Shown in pieces: positions 60,449-64,000 of a stretch of DNA of 64,000 nucleotides. The notes under the pieces were generated by a model. That model was not told the origin of the DNA. It was given only the letters and a program-made list of their open reading frames with translations, and made no database searches. Every line of letters starts with the position of its first letter. The stretch's first letter is position 1. The translations under genes and the position numbers were made by a program. The stretch lies in contig NZ_AP025493.1 of the NCBI RefSeq assembly GCF_024347515.1, positions 930,001 through 994,000 on the forward strand, in the 5' to 3' direction. The stretch comes from Vibrio gigantis. Lineage in GTDB: Bacteria; Pseudomonadota; Gammaproteobacteria; Enterobacterales; Vibrionaceae.

Positions 60449-62110
60449 ATGACCCTAACCATCAAAAACCGCCTTTATATTCTCTCTTTCATTCCACTAC
60501 TACTGATGGCAATCGGGATGATGAGCGTGACGTATATGAAGAGCACCGAGCTAACCGCACAACAAGTAGAATCGACGCGTAGCAATATGATGGCGATGAA
60601 AGAAAAGGAACTCAAAGCGTATCTGCAAATGGCCTACTCTTCGGTCAGCCCGTTCTTGGACAGAGGTGCGACACTAGAAGAGGCCTTACCTACGTTAAGA
60701 ACTCTCGAATATGGTGAATCTGGTTATATTTTTGGTTATGACTCTAAAGGCGTTCGAGTCGTTGTCGGGCAAAATAACGATGGTATTGGTAAAAACTATT
60801 ACGACCTACAAGACAAGAAAGGTAATTACTTAATCCGTGACCTAATCAAGAACTCAAAATTGGGTGAATTCACCACTTACTATTTCCCAAAACTAGGTCA
60901 ATCTGAAGCTTTACCAAAACTCAGCTACTCAATATTCATTCCGCAGTGGGACTTAATGCTTGGTACCGGTTTCTATACTGACGACATCGATGCGGTCATC
61001 GCAGAGATGAAAGAGAGCTCGAACGCAGCACTACAAAGCTCACTGACTGCCATCGCTATTTTCTGTGGATTAATCGCCCTTGTGGTTGCCGTGTTTGCAG
61101 TAGCAGTTAACCGAACAATTATGAAGCCACTTGAGCAGTTTGACCGTTCAATCAGTGCATTCGCGAGTGGCGAAGCTGATTTAACCGCTCGAATGGAAAC
61201 ATTCAAAGCGCCAGAATTCACTAAGCTCAGCGAGAACTTCAATGCCTTTGTAGCCAGCCTGCAAACCATTATTCGAAGCGTAAGCGATGTGGGTCAGCAA
61301 GTGGTAGCAGAAACGTCTAGCATGTCTTCTCGCGCAGCTCAGGTCGACGAAATTGCCACAGGCCAACGTGAAGAGACTGAGCAAGTTGCAACGGCGATGA
61401 CTGAGATGACCACAACCGCGCAAGAGATCTCAAGCAACGCAAGCCAAGCGGCCGATTCAGCGAAACTAGCAGAGGGCAACGCAAAAGAAGCGCAGCAAAT
61501 AGTGAACGCAGCTGCAGATTCGGTTGCAGGCCTAGCGAGCGAAGTATCGGAAGCCAACACAGTGGTATCGCGTTTAGAAGGCGATGTTCAGAACATCTCT
61601 TCTTCATTGGCGGTTATCCAAGATATTGCAGAACAAACTAACTTACTCGCATTGAATGCCGCAATTGAAGCGGCTCGAGCAGGCGAACAAGGCCGTGGCT
61701 TCGCAGTTGTTGCGGATGAGGTTCGTAAGCTGGCAAGCCGAACTCAAGAGAGCACGGGCGACATTCACAAGATGATTGAACAGCTAAAAGCCGCTTCAGA
61801 CGCCGCGGTAAAAGCAATGGATTCAAGCCAAAACCGTAGTGCTCAAACGGTGGAAGAAGCAAACGCTGCTGCCGCGGCGCTTGCGAAAATCCAAGAGTCA
61901 ATCGATACCATCATGGACATGAACTCGCTTATTGCTACAGCAACTGAACAGCAAAATATTGTGGGCCAAGAGATCTCTCAACGTATTGTGGTAATTTCAG
62001 ATCAAAGCTCGCAATCGGCTGCACTAGCAAACCAAAACCGTACAGGTAGCCAAAACCTCAACAGTCGAGCAAATGAGCTGTATCACTTGGTGGATCGCTT
62101 CACTGTCTAA
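60449..62110 (+). CDS. methyl-accepting chemotaxis protein with single Cache domain
   Basis: A 553-aa chemoreceptor. TM1 is near 8-28 (LYILSFIPLLLMAIGMMSVTYM). A periplasmic sCache_2 domain has GESGYIFGYDSKGVRVV and FIPQWDLMLGTGFYTDDID. TM2 is near 196-220, followed by HAMP (MKPLEQFDRSISAFASGEADL). The signaling hairpin EQTNLLALNAAIEAARAGEQ and GRGFAVVADEVRKLASRTQ are canonical. The sCache_2 class often binds small carboxylates, but the ligand is not inferable here. No CheR/CheB pentapeptide is at the C-terminus. It is monocistronic. Confidence 0.93.
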   Translation: MTLTIKNRLYILSFIPLLLMAIGMMSVTYMKSTELTAQQVESTRSNMMAMKEKELKAYLQMAYSSVSPFLDRGATLEEALPTLRTLEYGESGYIFGYDSKGVRVVVGQNNDGIGKNYYDLQDKKGNYLIRDLIKNSKLGEFTTYYFPKLGQSEALPKLSYSIFIPQWDLMLGTGFYTDDIDAVIAEMKESSNAALQSSLTAIAIFCGLIALVVAVFAVAVNRTIMKPLEQFDRSISAFASGEADLTARMETFKAPEFTKLSENFNAFVASLQTIIRSVSDVGQQVVAETSSMSSRAAQVDEIATGQREETEQVATAMTEMTTTAQEISSNASQAADSAKLAEGNAKEAQQIVNAAADSVAGLASEVSEANTVVSRLEGDVQNISSSLAVIQDIAEQTNLLALNAAIEAARAGEQGRGFAVVADEVRKLASRTQESTGDIHKMIEQLKAASDAAVKAMDSSQNRSAQTVEEANAAAAALAKIQESIDTIMDMNSLIATATEQQNIVGQEISQRIVVISDQSSQSAALANQNRTGSQNLNSRANELYHLVDRFTV

Positions 62111-62164
62111 TACATTTTCAGTCTAGTAAGCAGTAACCAAATGCTACTTAACATCTAAAACGCA

Positions 62165-62202
62165 TCGGGCTTCAGAATCTCTATTCTGAAGCCCGAATTT
62201 TA
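62165..62202 (+). terminator. terminator after the chemoreceptor gene
   Basis: TCGGGCTTCAGAAT and ATTCTGAAGCCCGA form a perfect 14-bp stem with loop CTCT, followed by ATTTT. Confidence 0.9.
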
Positions 62203-62242
62203 TCTAAGGATGATTGGATAACAGAAATAACGCCTAGTAGGG

Positions 62243-62914
62243 CTAAACTCCAGCTTTAACGCAATCTTGATTTAAAGGGCAATGTTCGCACTTTGGCTTA
62301 GGATTACAAAACTGCTGCCCATGTTCGACTAACAAGCCATGATAATAGCCATACCTTTTGGTATCTAAGGGAATCACGCTCTCCATCAAACAGCGGAATT
62401 TTTCATACGATTTAGGCACATCCAGCCCATTGCGAGTAAAGATTCTTCTCGCGTACGCGTCAATCACAAAAGACGCTTTACCTATCGCATACACCAGAAT
62501 AGCATCAGCCGTTTCTCCACCAATCCCTTTCACTTCCAGTAGTTCTTTTCGCAACTGATTCTTATCCTGTTCACGAACAGCAGACATATCGTATTGGTAC
62601 TTCGAAAACCACTCTGTCACAGCCTTCAACTTAATGGCTTTCTGATTGTAATAACCACTGGATCGTATTTTCTGGGCAAGATCATCGAGATCCATATCTG
62701 CAACCGATCTTGGCTCGCACTTATCACCTAAATTCGTCAATGCCTTTTCTGCATTTTTCCAATTGGTGTTCTGAACCAGAATAGCGCCTAGGATTATCTT
62801 GTAAGGGTCGTCCCGTTGCCACCAATCAAAATAGCCATAATGTTGCTCTAGTGTATCGAACACACCGAGTATCAGGTCGTTTGGGCTAATTTCATTATAA
62901 TGGCTTGCCGTCAT
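62243..62914 (-). CDS. endonuclease III-like HhH-GPD DNA glycosylase
   Basis: A 223-aa base-excision repair protein. The helix-hairpin-helix has LEVKGIGGETADAILVYA with the catalytic Lys (EVKGIG), and the catalytic Asp is in FVIDAYARRIF. A 4Fe-4S loop is present as C-X5-C-X2-C-X5-C (FCNPKPKCEHCPLNQDC), one residue shorter than E. coli Nth (C-X6-C). The layout is that of the endonuclease III domain-containing family, not Nth itself. Its start is 4 nt after the stop of the upstream LysR gene, so they may be co-transcribed. Confidence 0.88.
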   Translation of the reverse strand: MTASHYNEISPNDLILGVFDTLEQHYGYFDWWQRDDPYKIILGAILVQNTNWKNAEKALTNLGDKCEPRSVADMDLDDLAQKIRSSGYYNQKAIKLKAVTEWFSKYQYDMSAVREQDKNQLRKELLEVKGIGGETADAILVYAIGKASFVIDAYARRIFTRNGLDVPKSYEKFRCLMESVIPLDTKRYGYYHGLLVEHGQQFCNPKPKCEHCPLNQDCVKAGV

Positions 62915-62918
62915 AGAA

Positions 62919-63788
62919 CTAATCTAATTGCTCAGAAAGGAAATCCACCAGCAAACGAACCTTTGAGGACAAGTTACGGTTCTGAGGGTAAAGCGCCCAA
63001 ATCCCCTCTTTATCGTCACGAAAATCGGTCAAAACCTCAACCAACTCACCCGATTCAAGATCTTCACTTACGTAATACTCAGGTAGCTGCACCAAGCCGA
63101 TACTTTGCTTTGCTGCATCTAATAGAGCCAAGCCACTATTACACTTAATTCGGCCATTCACTCGCACCGCGCGAGGGCGCTTGTTCTCTTTAAAACGCCA
63201 GTGTTCAAAGCCACCCACTAAACATTGGTGGTTACTCAGCTCAGAAAGCGTATGAGGCTCACCATAGCGTTCAATGTACTCAGGGCTAGCACACACATAA
63301 AGTTGTCGTTGTGACAGCTTTTTTGCCACGAGGCTTGAATCTTCTAATCTGCCTAAGCGAATCGCCACATCTACACCTGAATCGATAAGATCAAGCTTTT
63401 GGTTAGTTAGCATCAGCTCTAATTCAACTTGCGGATAGAGCTTTAAAAACTTATGCAGAATAGGCGCCAATTGACGTTCGCCATAAGTGACTGGCGCAGT
63501 AACTTTCAAAAGCCCTTTTGGCGTAGATTGCATTTGAGTCACAGCAAGCTCAGCAATTTCTAACCCTTCAACCAACAACTTACATTGTTGATAATAGAGT
63601 TGACCCGCTTCAGTTAAAGAGACTTTACGGGTTGTTCTGTTCAGGAGTTTAACCGCTAGGCGCTCTTCGAGGTTAGCCACTCGTCGGCTGATTTGAGCAA
63701 CTGACGTAGCAAGCTTCTGCGCAGCTCCCGTAAAGCTTTCACGCTCAGCTACGGCTACAAACTCACTTACCCCTTCCCAATTGGCCAT
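62919..63788 (-). CDS. LysR-family transcriptional regulator
   Basis: A 289-aa LTTR. The DNA-binding domain is WEGVSEFVAVAERESFTGAAQKLATSVAQISRRVANLEERL, followed by RTTRKVSLTEAGQLYYQQC. The effector domain begins near 88 (PKGLLKVTAPVTYGERQL). It is of the same CrgA-like branch as the LysR proteins at 17253 and 21083. No divergent partner is inside the window; any target may lie beyond 64000 or be the glycosylase gene just downstream. Confidence 0.9.
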   Translation of the reverse strand: MANWEGVSEFVAVAERESFTGAAQKLATSVAQISRRVANLEERLAVKLLNRTTRKVSLTEAGQLYYQQCKLLVEGLEIAELAVTQMQSTPKGLLKVTAPVTYGERQLAPILHKFLKLYPQVELELMLTNQKLDLIDSGVDVAIRLGRLEDSSLVAKKLSQRQLYVCASPEYIERYGEPHTLSELSNHQCLVGGFEHWRFKENKRPRAVRVNGRIKCNSGLALLDAAKQSIGLVQLPEYYVSEDLESGELVEVLTDFRDDKEGIWALYPQNRNLSSKVRLLVDFLSEQLD

Positions 63789-64000
63789 ACTTTTACCTTA
63801 TGATGAACGATGATTACCCATACAGTGTATTGAAGTTACAAATAAGTGTCACCTAGCTTGATAGGCTCTGCGCATAAATCTGCTCTAGCTACAATCACTC
63901 GAAATCATTCCAACCAATCCCTGACATTTCTAAATATTCCTCACTGAACACTAACAAAATCGTCTTCTCCTCTGACACTCATCTTACCACTTCGTTGGTA
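63789..64000. other. window-end region upstream of the last LysR gene
   Basis: No ORF of significance is seen. It probably holds the LysR promoter and the start of the next intergenic region. Confidence 0.35.

Noticed and set aside
60973..61901. Multiple minus-strand ORFs within the chemoreceptor gene
   Set aside because: Antisense shadows of a canonical MCP frame.

Overview
The window reads as a chromosomal segment of a marine Vibrio, most like the Splendidus group. The pointers are the 16S/23S sequence, a Glu-Lys-Val-Ala-Val tRNA spacer, and gene content such as DUF3012, OmpW, TrmY-like and DgcN/DgcA proteins. GC is moderate to low and coding density is normal. There is one complete insertion sequence and no prophage, integron or CRISPR array. 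Species and chromosome cannot be fixed from the sequence alone.

Layout. 1-3250: a leftward rRNA operon (23S 5' end, five spacer tRNAs, full 16S, two promoters). 3.3-7.5 kb: a DUF3087 membrane protein, a TrmY-family methyltransferase, a lone DUF2235/Tle1-like hydrolase and an IS3-family element. 7.6-9.8 kb: a thiol-rich ArsP-type permease divergent from an arsR-sigZ pair, with three matching operator dyads between them. 9.9-17.2 kb: YitT, a His-rich peptide with an MFS transporter, TauE/SafE, YjbR-like, PAP2 phosphatase, FMN riboswitch-ribB, and a helical membrane protein. 17.2-23 kb: three regulator/oxidoreductase pairs, each with a dyad in the shared promoter. 23-29.9 kb: a choice-of-anchor-I lipoprotein, an OmpW gene with an apparent start-proximal frameshift, glgC, YfcC and a periplasmic protein. 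30-32.4 kb: five small exported proteins in an apparent operon, two of them pilin-like paralogues. 32.7-33.5 kb: a ribosome hibernation factor and a DUF3012 lipopeptide.

33.6-42.3 kb is one regulon. It holds a PhnDCEE-type ABC importer and an exported glycerophosphodiester phosphodiesterase, each behind its own sigma-54 promoter, with a DctB/DctD-like two-component system beside them. 42.7-45.7 kb is the D-glutamate catabolic set dgcA-dgcN-dgcR.

45.9-58.7 kb is the most striking region: a sulfoquinovose (SQ) catabolic island. YihR, YihS, YihU, YihV and YihW homologues are present. The usual class I aldolase YihT is replaced by a class II aldolase, the Yih permeases by a TRAP transporter, and a TauE/SafE protein is the likely sulfonate or sulfite exporter. 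The island ends with a TauD-like dioxygenase next to an aldo/keto reductase, the pair expected for oxidative desulfonation of SQ, so two SQ routes may coexist. It also carries an orphan PTS EIIB domain. A shared AT-rich repeat (ACAAATGRACAAA) lies before both the aldolase-TRAP operon and the yihU/yihV divergent promoter, a candidate YihW operator.

58.7-64 kb holds an SGNH hydrolase, a SpoU-type RNA methyltransferase, a chemoreceptor, an endonuclease III-like glycosylase and a LysR regulator.
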